A stretch of 64,000 bases of DNA, taken from NCBI RefSeq assembly GCF_024679095.1, contig NW_026111674.1, positions 148,501 to 212,500 on the forward strand. The letters are read 5' to 3'. The stretch comes from Eriocheir sinensis (taxonomy: Eukaryota > Arthropoda > Malacostraca > Decapoda > Varunidae). Below are positions 1-11,014 of the stretch, in pieces; position 1 is the first letter of the stretch, and every line of letters starts with the position of its first letter. Both the position numbers and the translations under genes were made by a program. The notes beneath the pieces are model-generated. The model searched no databases and had not been told where the DNA came from. It saw nothing but the letters and a program-made list of their open reading frames with translations.

Positions 1-111
1 CGTTGGAATAATTTGCCTTCGTTTATCAAGAAATCGGGGAGCCTACAAATTTTAAAATCAAGATCGAGAACTATATTATTTTCGTCAGCTCACTTTCTTT
101 TGTCATTTTAA
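1..111 (+). pseudogene. C-terminal remnant of a non-LTR retrotransposon reverse transcriptase
   Basis: Frame 1 opens at the window edge and runs to TAA at 109-111. It reads as RWNNLPSF followed by a basic stretch, which resembles the tail just before the stop of many arthropod LINE ORF2 proteins (W-N-x-L-P, then an F/L-K-S-(R/K) helix). Only about 36 residues are visible, so the clade cannot be set; the rest lies left of the window. An AATAAA and a short TTTA repeat follow at about 224-250 and would suit a retroelement 3' end. A host protein with a chance match is possible but less likely. Confidence 0.5.
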
Positions 112-304
112 ACATTTTAAGCCTGTCCTAGACTTCTTATGAGTTTGTCGGTGTGACTTTCACTAGTGTTAGAATTTTCATGAATACGTATGTGTAATCT
201 GTAAGAATAACCAAGTTTCATGGAAATAAAGAATGATTTATTTATTTATCTATACCATTCTACCTATCCTTCTCTCCTTTTCCTCCTCCTCCTCCTCCTC
301 CGCA
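112..304. other. AT-rich tail and (TCC)n block between two retroelement fragments
   Basis: No coding signal. It holds an AATAAA, a TTTA repeat near 236-250 and a (TCC)n run at about 280-301 that directly precedes the next retroelement fragment. Confidence 0.5.
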
Positions 305-490
305 CTGATCGACACTTTCCTGCATCGGGAGTGAACTGAATGTATGCAGGAGTCGGTACACAAGTGCTTCAGTCCTTCCCGCAAGCCACTCCTGAGGCTG
401 ACGGACTGATTAAACCACTGAAAGCAGGCAGCCTTGTAATGACCCAACAGGCTTTCTGCTGCCTGATCGTCCATGTGTCCATGTTTCCTC
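305..490 (+). mobile_element. CR1-like non-LTR element, 3' end, subfamily A copy 1
   Basis: This stretch matches the segments at 12960-13137 (+) and 60482-60655 (-). It covers the last ORF2 codons (the stop lies in GGGAGTGAACTGA), then a 3' UTR with TACACAAGTGCTT and GGCTTTCTGCTGCCTG, ending in a short repeated CCATGTGTCCATGTTT motif. It is more diverged than the other two copies, so it is older. (TCC)n lies on both sides (280-301 and 486-524). No full reverse transcriptase is present; this is a 5'-truncated dead copy. Confidence 0.75.
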
Positions 491-524
491 CTCCTCCTCC
501 TCCTCCTCCTCCTCCTCCTCCTCC
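486..524 (+). repeat. (TCC)13 microsatellite at the 3' end of a CR1-like copy
   Basis: Pure TCC repeat that begins immediately after the ATGTTT terminal motif of the element. Confidence 0.95.
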
Positions 525-1480
525 AAAACGCCCCCGGGGAAGAACACCTTTCCCCCATTTTTTCTCCCCACTCCCCCCCTTCGGCGCCTCGGGGGGAGCA
601 AAGGCGGGGTGAACAGGTGTAGGAGGAGGAGGAGGAGGAGGAGGAGGAAGAGAAATAAGGAGTGGGAAGGAGGAAAAGGAAAAGGAACATAAAAGGAAGG
701 AGGAGGAGCAAGAAGATAACAAGTGTTAATAATAGCACAAACACTGTGCTAGGTCGGCGTCGCGTGACCCTCCAACACCCCAACAGTTTATATTATGCAG
801 CTAGGGGTCTAAAACGGAAAATGCTGAAAAGTAAAGATGGCGCCACTATAAACACTTGCCTGCGCCACAACGGGCTGGGGCCGACCATCAGGCCCTACTA
901 TTAAGGCCTACCGGCGCCACAGGCCAAGACGTAAAAAAAATATATACATAATGCCACGTTGTAGGGTTCAACAGGGCTAACAAATGTTACTCTACAATGT
1001 CGTGTGTACAATGCATGGGTGAGCCAGGAAAACAACTTGAAGAGAACAACAAGAAGATGGACGATTTGTTGATCGGCGTCTGCGGGGCCGATAATGAAAA
1101 AGGAGTGAAGAAGAGGAAGTAAATTAATAGGAGGAAAGGGAAGGGAAGAAAACGGAGAGGAAGAGGACGAGGAGGAGAAGGAAGAAGTGAAAAGGAAAAA
1201 GTGAGCTAAAAGGAATACTAAAAAGGACAGAAGAGGAAGGAGAAGGAGGAATTAAGAGGAGGAGATTAAGAAGAATAAAGATGAAGAAAATTACATAAAA
1301 AAAAAGTTGGACTTCTGAAAACAACGAAAAGGCAAAAAAAAAAAAGAAAAAAAAAGACGAGCAGAAATGAAAAGAAAATATTAACCCACGAACAGAAAAC
1401 CTTTAAATGTAGCAATCTCAAGACATGTTATAATCTTATATATACTCTAATGGTCACTATTCTATTATCATCCTTGTTCT
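525..1480 (+). repeat. Dispersed duplication B, copy 1 (interrupted)
   Basis: 525-720 and about 1090-1480 match 11020-11430 in the same orientation. Shared landmarks are CGCCCCCGGGGA(A/G)GAACACC, a GGGGGAGCAAAGG-like motif, a (GGA)n run followed by AGAAATAAGGA, and an A-rich end with GAGCAGAAAT and ACCTT(T/C)AAATGTA. The left copy is split at about 725-1090 by other DNA that includes a SINE tail. No gene is seen. Confidence 0.65.
780..945 (+). mobile_element. 3' half of a tRNA-derived SINE
   Basis: GATGGCGCCACTATAAACAC (836-855) is found again, reverse-complemented, in the SINE at 54331-54585. The sequence continues with GGGCCGACCATCAGG and CCTACCGG and ends in an A-rich tail near 932-942. 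The tRNA-like head is not recognisable here, so the copy is 5'-truncated or diverged. It sits inside duplication B. Confidence 0.6.
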
Positions 1481-1940
1481 CATTCACTTTTGTCCTAGAA
1501 AAATAAATAGCTACGGCTGCAGCAGCAAGAAACCCTTCACTTCATCCGTGACGAGGGCCTCTTCAGACACACGGACTTCAACTCTACCGTGTTTACAAAA
1601 AATGTCTGGGTGTCCCCTCGAAGAGTGTTGTTGACGTTCCAGGCCGGTGAGTGTGTCATGTGCACAATTCCTGCCGCCTCCCCGGCCGTCCCCTCCCTGC
1701 CCCGCCCTGGCCAAACACAGTGTTCACCCAGCGGACACACCCACATTACACAACGTGAACACTTGTTGGCAACCTGTTAGCGATTATATGAACTACGTAC
1801 GCCCTCACCATATTGACTGGATAGCAATTACAATAATAACCACGCAAACAACAATATGATGATGATGCTCAATAAAAAAAAGTATTAATAAAATGACCGC
1901 TATTGATATAACTTTTAGTGTCACTAATGTGATTACTACA

Positions 1941-1944
1941 GCTC

Positions 1945-1985
<41 letters not shown>

Positions 1986-2004
1986 GCTACTACTACCACT
2001 ACTA
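1941..2004 (+). repeat. (CTA)n microsatellite
   Basis: Imperfect CTA/CTG/CCA triplets in the diverged half of duplication A copy 1; the partner copy near 6485-6525 has only a short degenerate version. Confidence 0.85.
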
Positions 2005-2097
2005 CAAACACGACTTCCACCATCTTTGACATCATAATCATCAACAGTATCATTAAATTGATGGAAATAGTAAAAGTGACAATAATCACATTAATGG

Positions 2098-2099
2098 TC

Positions 2100-2180
<81 letters not shown>
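2098..2180 (+). repeat. (TAA)n microsatellite
   Basis: About 27 uninterrupted units. It marks the left edge of the near-identical part of duplication A. The partner block at 6598-6684 has almost the same length. Confidence 0.95.
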
Positions 2181-2377
2181 TTAATATAAAATAACAGCGA
2201 TAACAGCTCCAATCATGTTCACAGCATTTTACAATCTGTCTCCTTTCTTTGCACGAATCCAAAGTTTTGACACAAAGACGCATGAGTTGTTAGGTATGAA
2301 TATCAGTAAGTGAGCGATGAATGCGTGAGTCGGGGGTGAGTGCACGAGTGGCGGGGTGACTCGGGTCTGTCCGGCAG

Positions 2378-2464
2378 GTGCACCAGCTGATGGGGCGGCT
2401 GTCGCACCACCTGGCCTTCGACATGTGTGGCTGGTACCGCCTGGACTACGCCTCCTTCCTCGGG
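2378..2464 (+). pseudogene. Orphan copy of gustatory receptor exon 4
   Basis: The 87 bases encode 29 residues containing FDMCGWYRLDYASFLG and are identical to exon 4 of the receptor at 6878-6964. The acceptor (CCGGCAG, AG at 2376-2377) and donor (GTGAGT at 2465) are both kept. No exons 1-3 are found upstream and no TYxxxxxQ terminal exon is found downstream before the next unrelated sequence. It is therefore a lone exon, either a relic of a second receptor gene, a gene-conversion product or an assembly duplicate. It is phase 0 on both sides, so inclusion in a transcript would not break the frame. Confidence 0.75.
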
Positions 2465-2555
2465 GTGAGTACCGCTGTTTTCCTCGCTCTACACACACGG
2501 CCTACGGTGTAAAGGGGGCAGGTCCATTTTTAGAGTTTTGAGCAAATCGTGTTTT

Positions 2556-2557
<2 letters not shown>

Positions 2558-2602
<45 letters not shown>
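2558..2602 (+). repeat. (CT)n microsatellite
   Basis: 45 bases of pure CT that form the right edge of the near-identical block; the partner at 7058-7082 is shorter (about 25 bases). Confidence 0.95.
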
Positions 2603-2604
<2 letters not shown>

Positions 2605-3220
2605 CACACTGAGCAGTGTTTAATACCAAGGTATTTGTTCCAATCCTATCGGTCCCATTTCCCTGTCCAGATGGGGACAAGCAACCCCATTTTTCAGTCA
2701 AGAGGAATGGCACCGGCCTGCCGCTCGGCAGCTAGCACGGCATGCAGCCCACGGAGCATGGCTTCACCCCAGCCTTCAACATCCCTGCGCTGATGTTGCA
2801 GATCCAGGCTGCCTTTCCACCCTTAACCTTTAAAATGGAAGGCTGATCGTTGGGCCTATAGGCCCAGCAGCCCAAGGTGTAGAAGCAGAGTATACGCAGT
2901 CACCGCCTGGCTCAGTGTTGGCCACTTTGCTCATGGTCAGGCGGACTAGCCCACTGACCTCTCCGAGCCAGGAGAGACCACCAGTCCCGGCCGGAATAAG
3001 GGACCAAAGAGGTGTATTGCTAGCTGCAACACACGACAAGGGCATCGCTCAGCCTCCAGGACTCCCGCCTCCCACCCTTACAGGGACGCAACACACAGCA
3101 AACATGTACGAGGGCCAAGGCTGAGGGCACACCAGCCCGTTCTCAGGGTTTCGAACGTCCAATGCAGAGAAAGTTAAATCAGAAAGGGGCAAAGAAGGAT
3201 GCACCTCGGAGTGCTAGAGC
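2603..3220. other. Unassigned mixed-composition segment with a 16-bp palindrome
   Basis: No convincing frame and no match elsewhere in the window. It contains a perfect palindrome TGGGCCTATAGGCCCA at 2851-2866. It could be part of an old interspersed repeat. Confidence 0.4.
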
Positions 3221-3641
3221 GCGCTGCGTTACTCCCCTGATAGGCCTGCCCCGCGCTGCGTTACTCCCCCTGATAGGCCTGCCCCGCGCTGCGTTACTTC
3301 CCCTGATAGGCCTGCCCCGCGCTGCGTTACTCCCCTGATAGGCCTGCCCCGCGCTGCGTTACTCCCCTGATAGGCCTGCCCCGCGCTGCGTGACGCCCCT
3401 GAGAGGCCTGCCCGCGCTGGGTTCCTACCCCTGATAGGCCTGCCCCGCGGTGCGTTCAGTCCCCTGATAGGCCTGCCCCGCGCTGCGTTACTCCCCTGAT
3501 AGGCCTGCCCCGCGCTGCGTTACTCCCCTGATAGGCCTGCCCCGCGCTGCGTTACTCCCCTGATAGGCCTGCCCCGCGCTGCGTTACTCCCCTGATAGGC
3601 CTGCCCCGCGCTGCGTTACTCCCCCTGATAGGCCTGCCCCT
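3221..3641 (+). repeat. 32-bp minisatellite, 13 copies
   Basis: The unit starts GCGCTGCGTTACTCCCCTGA and ends TAGGCCTGCCCC; period 32, with 33-bp variants that carry one extra C. Copies 6-8 (about 3391-3480) carry several substitutions while both ends are nearly uniform. Each unit has an AGGCCT site. It lies 740 bp upstream of the receptor start codon. Confidence 0.95.
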
Positions 3642-4380
3642 ATCACGTAACACTGATAACTATAATCGTTTTCACCGTAACACGTTGACAAAATGTAGCT
3701 TTAAGGCCTTCTAATGCAACAACAGTCAAAATAAATTTGAGGATGTATATACATGTAATATACTGATGCTTGAATCCACACTTGTCACAACTTTGACAGG
3801 AAAGCAAATACGAGGGAGGCACGAGGCAGCGTGCGATGAACAGAACAGACCTTTGGAACAGTGAACAGCCAACAGCAGTCAGCAGCAGATGCATAAACCG
3901 TTTGTTACAAAGTCCATGCAAGACTGACTTACAACTGACGAGCAGCCGAAGTGTTCGTCTGACAGCTAAGTCATTCTGACGGCAAAGAGATCAAGCTCTT
4001 CCTGTCTCAAGTAAATCTTTGAATCTGATCCATAGAACAGCTTTCCAGTGTCCAGGATCACCGTAAGTTGCCAGGGAGCAGGACTGATCACCGTTCGTCA
4101 GATGATAAAGACCAGAATACTGATGGATTCAGTATTTCTTGGGACACACAGCTGGGAGGCGGGCGACTGATTGATTTACCTAATATAAACACGAGACAAA
4201 GCGAGAGGCAACTGCCAGCAGCTCACCGCTCAATAGCCGTCGGTCAGTCCACTGTGGCTGCGACCTCAGGGCTGCTGACTCGACGCAGCAAGGCCGTCCC
4301 CAGCAGACGCTCCTCTCCCAGCGCTAGGTCGGCAGGGCAGGACAGCGGCACGGGGTCGGAAGCTCCTTCACCTCGCCAAG
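3642..4380 (+). other. Non-repetitive 5' flank of the receptor gene
   Basis: No repeat and no recognised protein. An in-frame TGA at 4276-4278 closes the receptor frame upstream, and no ATG lies between it and 4381. The transcription start cannot be located from sequence. Promoter and 5' UTR of the receptor are presumably here. Confidence 0.45.
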
Positions 4381-5085
4381 ATGCTGCCGCCGGACACCTC
4401 CTCCACGCTGTTCCCGTGGCGCGTGGTGGTGGCCGCCATGCAGGTGCACGGCTGCTTCCCCTTCAGGATGTCCGCCACGAGTGACCTGCCCACATTTAGT
4501 CTGCCGCTATGCCTGTGGTCCCTCTTTGCATTCCTTATGCAGGCAGCTTCGATTAGCATGACCTTTAAAGATACTATAGTACAATACACTTCGTCAGATG
4601 TGGGCATCATCGCAAGCACCACCGGCGGCATGCTCTTGTCGGTAAGCCTGTGCCTGACTCCCGTTGTCGTGGGTGTGCGGAGCGCCGGGCTGGCCAGGCT
4701 CCTGCACGACCTGTCCAAGGTGACGGGAGTCTCCCCGCCACACACGTACCGCTGGTACTGCAAACCAAAGACTCAGCTGATCATGTTTGGTGGAATTGTG
4801 TACATCATCTTCTCATTATACAACGCCGTCCATTTGGGCATTGTATATCCAACACATATTGTGATCTTCTTCCCTGTTATCATTCTCTTCACCATGGACT
4901 TCTTTTTACCCGACGAAGTGTTCTCTATGGTGTGCGGCCTCCTGGGCCGCCGCCTGGTGACCGCCACGGAGGCCACGGTGGCCACGCTCTCCATGGTCCT
5001 CGCCAGCGACGGATCCTTCAAGAGTGAGGGCGACCTGGAGGCGGCGATGGTGAGGCTGCGTGGCCTCGACGTCGTCATCCGGGAG
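4381..5085 (+). CDS. Gustatory receptor exon 1
   Basis: Codes for residues 1-235: a short N-terminus with the GR-like HGCFPFR, helices 1-4 and the start of the long cytoplasmic stretch between helices 4 and 5. Donor is GAG|GTACGG; the open frame reads on past the donor into the intron, so a frame-only caller would overextend it to 5418. Confidence 0.88.
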
Positions 5086-6599
5086 GTACGGAGCGAGAGC
5101 ACTGCGCCGGGCACTGAACAACACCAACAGTTAGTGTTTCATCACTGTCAGGACTCGCACAGTCTCCTTAGCCTGCAGGTCCATGCACACCGCCACGACG
5201 TGAATCCCTTCCCCACAGGTGGAGCTGCAGAGGGAGGCCGCGGCGCGCAGCTTCTTCCCGGTGGTCACCATGAAGCTGCTGGTGGCCGTCACCCTGGCCA
5301 TCGTCAACCCCTACGCCCTTCTCAAGGGCATGTTTATGGGCGGCAGCACGGTCATCCTTCTCTGCCTGGCTACCTACCACAATGCCAGGTTCTGCCACGT
5401 GGGACAGGCCTTCGTTAACCAGGTGGGCGCCATTCGACATGTGATGTTCAAGAACGAATCTAACACTTCATGTTTGTTATCAATTGAACATTTTGAGAGA
5501 TTAACAATACTTCCACAAACTCCATTTCATTTCAGGCCAGCACGGCTGAAGGACTACTGAGAGACCTGGCGGTCAAAAGTCACATTCACAGATTCAACGT
5601 AAAGGTTTGTGTGCATCTCTGTGTTTTGTGTTGTGTAGTGAAGCAGCCGTGCAGAGAAAAGTACAGGCTGCTCTTGAAATCATGTATATTATCCTCCAAG
5701 CCGTGACGGCATGGTGCAGCCACACTTGATGGAAGAGTGCGTATTCAAGGGTAAGGCAGCTACTCGTGTGTTCAAGGTGAAAATGCCCCAAACATTTTGA
5801 CAACCCTGGAACTGTTAATACGGCAGCGAGGGTGTGCAAGCCTGTTCCTGCCGCCTGTGTGACCCGCCAAGGCTCAGCGTCTGGCTGGCCAGCGTCACGT
5901 GCACACACCAGCAGACTACTGCAGGAGACAAAGAAGACTGGAAAATGGTAAGAAGAAAGAGGAAATATAATTCCAAATTGAGTCACTTGTCCCACTAGTG
6001 CAAGGAAGTGCCTGACACAACCATGCTGTGATGAAACTTAGGAGGTCATCTTTGTCCTAGGAAATGTTGTGCGAAGGCTGGGCAGCAAGAAACTCTTCCC
6101 TTCCCTTGGCGAGAGCCAATTCAGACACACACCAACAACAACTCTACCGAGCTTAAAATAATGTCTGAGTGTCCCCTCAAAGGGGAAAAATCAATGTTGT
6201 GCTGACGTTCCTGGCACGTGTCACGGTCTTAATTCCGTCCCCTCCCTCAGGTCCGGCCCAAACAGTGTGCGGCCAGCGGACACACCCACATTACACAAAA
6301 CAAACAATTGTTGACAGCCTCATAACGATTATATAAACTACGTACACCCTGACCCTATTGACTTGATAGCAACTACCATAATAACCATGATAACGGTAAT
6401 ATGATGATGTTTAATATTAAAAAATGGTAACACTAAAATGACTTCTATTGATATAACTATTATTATCGCTAACATGATTACTACAGCTACTATTACTTCT
6501 ACTACCACTACTACCATCACTACTTAGACCACCATTTTGACAATCCTCAATAGTATCATTAAAGTAATGGTAATAGTAATGGTGGCAATAATGGTGATG

Positions 6600-6686
<87 letters not shown>

Positions 6687-7211
6687 TAAAATAACAGCGA
6701 TAACAGCTCCAATCATGTTCACAGCATTTTACACTTTGTCTCCTTTCTTTGCACGAATCCAAAGTTTTGACACAAAGACGCATGAGTTGTTAGGTATGAA
6801 TATCAGTAAGTGAGCGATGAATGCGTGAGTCGGGGGTGAGTGCACGAGTGGCGGGGTGACTCGGGTCTGTCCGGCAGGTGCACCAGCTGATGGGGCGGCT
6901 GTCGCACCACCTGGCCTTCGACATGTGTGGCTGGTACCGCCTGGACTACGCCTCCTTCCTCGGGGTGAGTACCGCTGTTTTCCTCCCTCTACACACACGG
7001 CCTACGGTGTAAAGGGGGCAGGTCCATTTTTAGAGTTTTGAGCAAATCGTGTTTTAACTCTCTCTCTCTCTCTCTCTCTCTCACCCGTCCCTCTCCCTTG
7101 CAGCTCTTCAACACAGTGCTGACCTACGTGGTGATCATCTTTCAAGTGGGAGGCACCACGATCGACGCTACCCATCCCGCCTTATCTCCAAGCAACTCCA
7201 CCGACGCATAA
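4381..7211 (+). CDS. Gustatory receptor (seven-helix chemoreceptor ion channel), five exons
   Basis: Spliced CDS: 4381-5085, 5219-5422, 5536-5604, 6878-6964, 7104-7211, giving 390 residues, within the usual 350-450 of arthropod gustatory receptors. All introns are GT-AG and phase 0. The hydrophobic segments fit seven helices: about 41-60, 74-99, 132-153, 157-176, 246-270, 272-290 and 352-370. The C-terminus carries the family hallmark: FDMCGWYRLDY (340-350) followed by TYVVIIFQV (362-370), matching TYhhhhhQF except for V in place of the last F. The family forms ligand-gated cation channels in chemosensory neuron membranes; the ligand cannot be inferred. The start is the first ATG after an in-frame TGA (4276), with a purine at -3. 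A non-chemosensory member of the same superfamily is the main alternative. Confidence 0.88.
5219..5422 (+). CDS. Gustatory receptor exon 2
   Basis: Codes for residues 236-303 with helices 5 and 6 (VTMKLLVAVTLAIVNPYALL and STVILLCLATYH). Acceptor CCCCACAG|GTG, donor CAG|GTGGGC. The preceding intron is 133 bp. Confidence 0.87.
5536..5604 (+). CDS. Gustatory receptor exon 3
   Basis: Codes for residues 304-326 (ASTAEGLLRDLAVK and on), part of the last cytoplasmic loop. Acceptor CATTTCAG, donor AAG|GTTTGT. The next intron is the long one, 1273 bp, and contains the homolog of duplication A. Confidence 0.82.
6050..7082 (+). repeat. Duplication A, copy 2 (in the receptor gene)
   Basis: Partner of 1487-2602. 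6050-6598 is diverged from copy 1; 6598-7082 is nearly identical. It includes (TAA)n at 6598-6684, exon 4 and (CT)n at 7058-7082. Within the near-identical block the offset to copy 1 is 4500 bp. Confidence 0.85.
6878..6964 (+). CDS. Gustatory receptor exon 4
   Basis: Codes for residues 327-355, including the conserved CGWYRLD that leads into helix 7. Acceptor CCGGCAG, donor GGG|GTGAGT. It is the functional twin of the orphan exon at 2378-2464. Confidence 0.88.
7104..7211 (+). CDS. Gustatory receptor exon 5 (terminal)
   Basis: Codes for residues 356-390: LFNTVLTYVVIIFQ, the family signature in helix 7, then a 21-residue tail and TAA. Acceptor CCCTTGCAG. The preceding intron is 139 bp and holds a (CT)n block. 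Confidence 0.9.
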   Translation, partial: LFNTVLTYVVIIFQVGGTTIDATHPALSPSNSTDA

Positions 7212-7454
7212 CAGAAAATGGGTCCACGTTCGAGACATCCATGGGTGACTAGTGCAAGTTATATGGTGATGCTTTGATAATGAGGCGTGAAATGAGACGG
7301 TATGCAAGCCCCTCTGTCACGGCACACATCGGTTAAAGGTAATCAGATTTGTGCGCTCGGCCAGTGCTTTGCAACCTCAGCGAAAGGTTCATCTTTGGGA
7401 GGACCAGATTTTGTGAGGGTTATGAGAACTGTTTTAGGGTAGCGGCACTTGTGG

Positions 7455-7460
7455 AATAAA
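7455..7460 (+). promoter_or_regulatory. Candidate polyadenylation signal of the receptor gene
   Basis: AATAAA 244 bp after the stop codon, before a (TAA)n block. Confidence 0.45.
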
Positions 7461-7506
7461 ATTATAAAAAGACTATTACTAATACTAATTCTAATACTTC
7501 TACTAT

Positions 7507-7513
7507 AAATAAA

Positions 7514-7549
<36 letters not shown>

Positions 7550-7551
7550 CA

Positions 7552-7582
<31 letters not shown>
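7507..7582 (+). repeat. (TAA)n microsatellite, interrupted once
   Basis: Two TAA runs separated by CAG near 7550. Confidence 0.9.
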
Positions 7583-7639
7583 GGCAAATATCCAGTCTTA
7601 CACCAACCCCTGCCCTTAAACCTAAGTGACATTATATTA

Positions 7640-8150
7640 ATCCTTTGTATTTTTATTTTAGTTAATATTAGGTTTAAGGAAGTGTCGGTCGAGCTTGTCT
7701 TTAAAGGTCGTTTTTAAAAGTCGTGTTACACTGGACCACTACAACGTTGGAGGAGAAATTTTGGTGCAGACTGAATATATATGTTTCCACAAGTTTTATG
7801 CCAATATTTCTCGTTCGAAACATTATTTGAAATTTAGATATGTCCACATTCATAAAATCACTGGAGACGTTGAAACATTCGGTTAATTTTCCTCGGAGGC
7901 GACGTTTCTCAAGGTAGCGGAGGTTGAGGGATGAAAGTAAGGATGTTAGGTTTGTTGCGCAAGAAGGAGACCATCTTTGTTGCCCGACGTTGAACACCTA
8001 TTTATCAATGTCCTTCTCATGGTGGGGGGACAAAACACTGTACCGCATATTCCAAGTGGGGTCGGACGAAACTATTGTAAATTGAGAGTATTAGATATTT
8101 CTACTTCTATCATTGTGGAGCATCAAGGACATCACTAGAAGATATTGCAA
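7640..8150 (-). pseudogene. CR1-like reverse transcriptase C-terminal fragment, subfamily B
   Basis: The minus strand gives YNSFVRPHLEYAVQ near 8085-8050, then LRYLEKRRLRGKLTE, NVDISKFQ, RTRN and VVVQCNTTFKN down to about 7700. This order (VRPHLEY, LEKRRLRG, RTRN, W-N or V-x-Q-x-x-x-x-F-K) is the C-terminal domain of CR1/L2-type ORF2 proteins. Stops and a frameshift near 8000 show it is dead. Its left (3') flank is AT-rich and lacks the (TCC)n seen around subfamily A. Confidence 0.72.
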
Positions 8151-8409
8151 GGTCGGGCAAGGCGTAGATGCGATATGCGTTAACATTATCGCCGTTGCTG
8201 GTGTTGGTGGTAGTAGCGGTAAGCCTGGGCAGTATTGATCAATTAAAAAAAAATGTTTTAAAATGTTCACACTGTGCTGGGTTTGTCACTAATTCGCCGT
8301 CGTTGTCAGTTAAAGGGTCCAGTACCCCTTCTGATCGCCTTTCTGTTGTTTATAGAATTGAAGATTTCGGATATTCAGATATTTTCTTTGTACTTATGTT
8401 TTGCCTGAC
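8151..8409. other. Unassigned segment
   Basis: Mixed composition with no recognised coding or repeat signal. A 110-residue open frame starting here runs into the following T-run and repeat and is not supported. Confidence 0.4.
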
Positions 8410-8538
8410 TTTTTTTTTTTTTTTTTTTACAACAAAGGAGGCAGCTCAAGGGCACAAAACAAACAATAATAAAAAAAAGCCCGCTAATCGCTCCTCCTAA
8501 AAAAAAGAACCAGAAGAGGTGGCCAAAAGCAAGGTCAG
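8410..8538 (+). repeat. Interspersed repeat IR-1, copy 1
   Basis: A T-run, then ACAACAAAGGAGGCAGCTCA, GGGCACAAAA, an A-rich part, AAGCCCGCTA(A/C)TCGCT, and GAGGTGGCC(A/G)AAAG. The same order occurs at 18814-18935 (+), partly at 28150-28212 (-) and 63050-63105 (-). No coding capacity is visible. It may be a short non-autonomous element or a retroelement 3' UTR. Confidence 0.75.
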
Positions 8539-8988
<450 letters not shown>

Positions 8989-9162
8989 ATATAGAAAAAA
9001 GTAAAAATGGAGAAAGAGAAATAAGACGAAGAAAAGAAAACTATAGAGAAAATGAATGACAAAAAAAAAATAGGAGTAAAAAAAGGAAATAATGAAGATA
9101 CAAAGACGAATAAATAAAGAGGAAAGAAAAAACAGAAGAAAATGATAAAGAAAAAAGGAAGG

Positions 9163-9196
<34 letters not shown>
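9163..9196 (+). repeat. (AC)17 microsatellite
   Basis: Pure AC between an A-rich purine stretch and a C-rich stretch (9197-9420). Confidence 0.97.
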
Positions 9197-9197
<1 letters not shown>

Positions 9198-9444
9198 CGC
9201 CCATCCACCCCCACATAAATAACTTCATCCCACCCCATCTTCCCCCCTTCCCTTCCCGTTCCTTCCCTCCCCTTCCCCCACCCCCTTCCCCTATTCCCTT
9301 CCCACCCTCCCCTTTGCCAGGCCTCCCCATACCAGTTTACCCTCATCCATCCCCTTCCCTTCCCTTTCCCCCATCCCCTCACCTGCCCCAAGCTTGCCCA
9401 GGTAACAGGTAACTCCCGGCTAAAGAGTTCTTACTACAGGCTAA

Positions 9445-10676
<1,232 letters not shown>

Positions 10677-11014
10677 ATGACGTTAATTGCAACTTTATTT
10701 TCACGATTCTCTCTCTCTCTCCACTGTAATTACTGAACACACTTGGACTTCTCTTTGTTATGGGCATTATCCTCCTCCTCCTCCTCCTCCTCCTCATCCT
10801 CATCCTCATCCTCCTCCTCCTCCTCCTCCTCCTCCTCCTCCCGTTTTCTTCCCCTCTTTTTTTCTAACTTTCCCTTTTCCCTCTTTTTTTATTCCTCTTC
10901 TTCTTCTCTTCGTGTTCTTCCACAAATTCGTCCTACCTCTCTCTCAAACACACACACACATCTAACCATATCCTTCTACCGATCCATCTCTCCTCCTCCT
11001 CCTCCTCCTCCTTC
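10677..11014 (+). repeat. (TCC)n clusters and pyrimidine tract
   Basis: (TCC)n at about 10771-10840 and 10993-11012 with TTC-rich DNA between; a short (AC)n at 10950-10962. No gene. Confidence 0.85.

Larger units (their letters stand above)
1487..2602 (+). repeat. Duplication A, copy 1 (carries an orphan receptor exon)
   Basis: This segment is homologous to 6050-7082, which spans most of intron 3, exon 4 and part of intron 4 of the gustatory receptor gene. The left part (1487 to about 2098) is clearly diverged from its partner. From the (TAA)n block at 2098-2180 to the (CT)n block at 2558-2602 the two copies differ at only about three positions in roughly 380 non-repeat bases. Beyond 2602 similarity stops. 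Confidence 0.85.

Noticed and set aside
2603..2720. Terminal receptor exon next to the orphan exon
   Set aside because: CCCTGTCCAG at 2660-2669 could be an acceptor, but the following codons (MGTSNPIFQ) have no TYxxxxxQ motif or helix 7.
3221..3641. CRISPR-like regular repeat (32-bp period)
   Set aside because: Units are head-to-tail with no spacers, in a eukaryotic context. It is a minisatellite.
4068..4484. 138-codon frame overlapping the receptor start
   Set aside because: A different frame from the receptor, low-complexity basic composition and no ATG-led family match. It is a shadow of the 5' flank and exon 1.
4773..5440. Minus-strand frames opposite receptor exons 1 and 2
   Set aside because: Antisense shadows of the receptor coding sequence without motifs.
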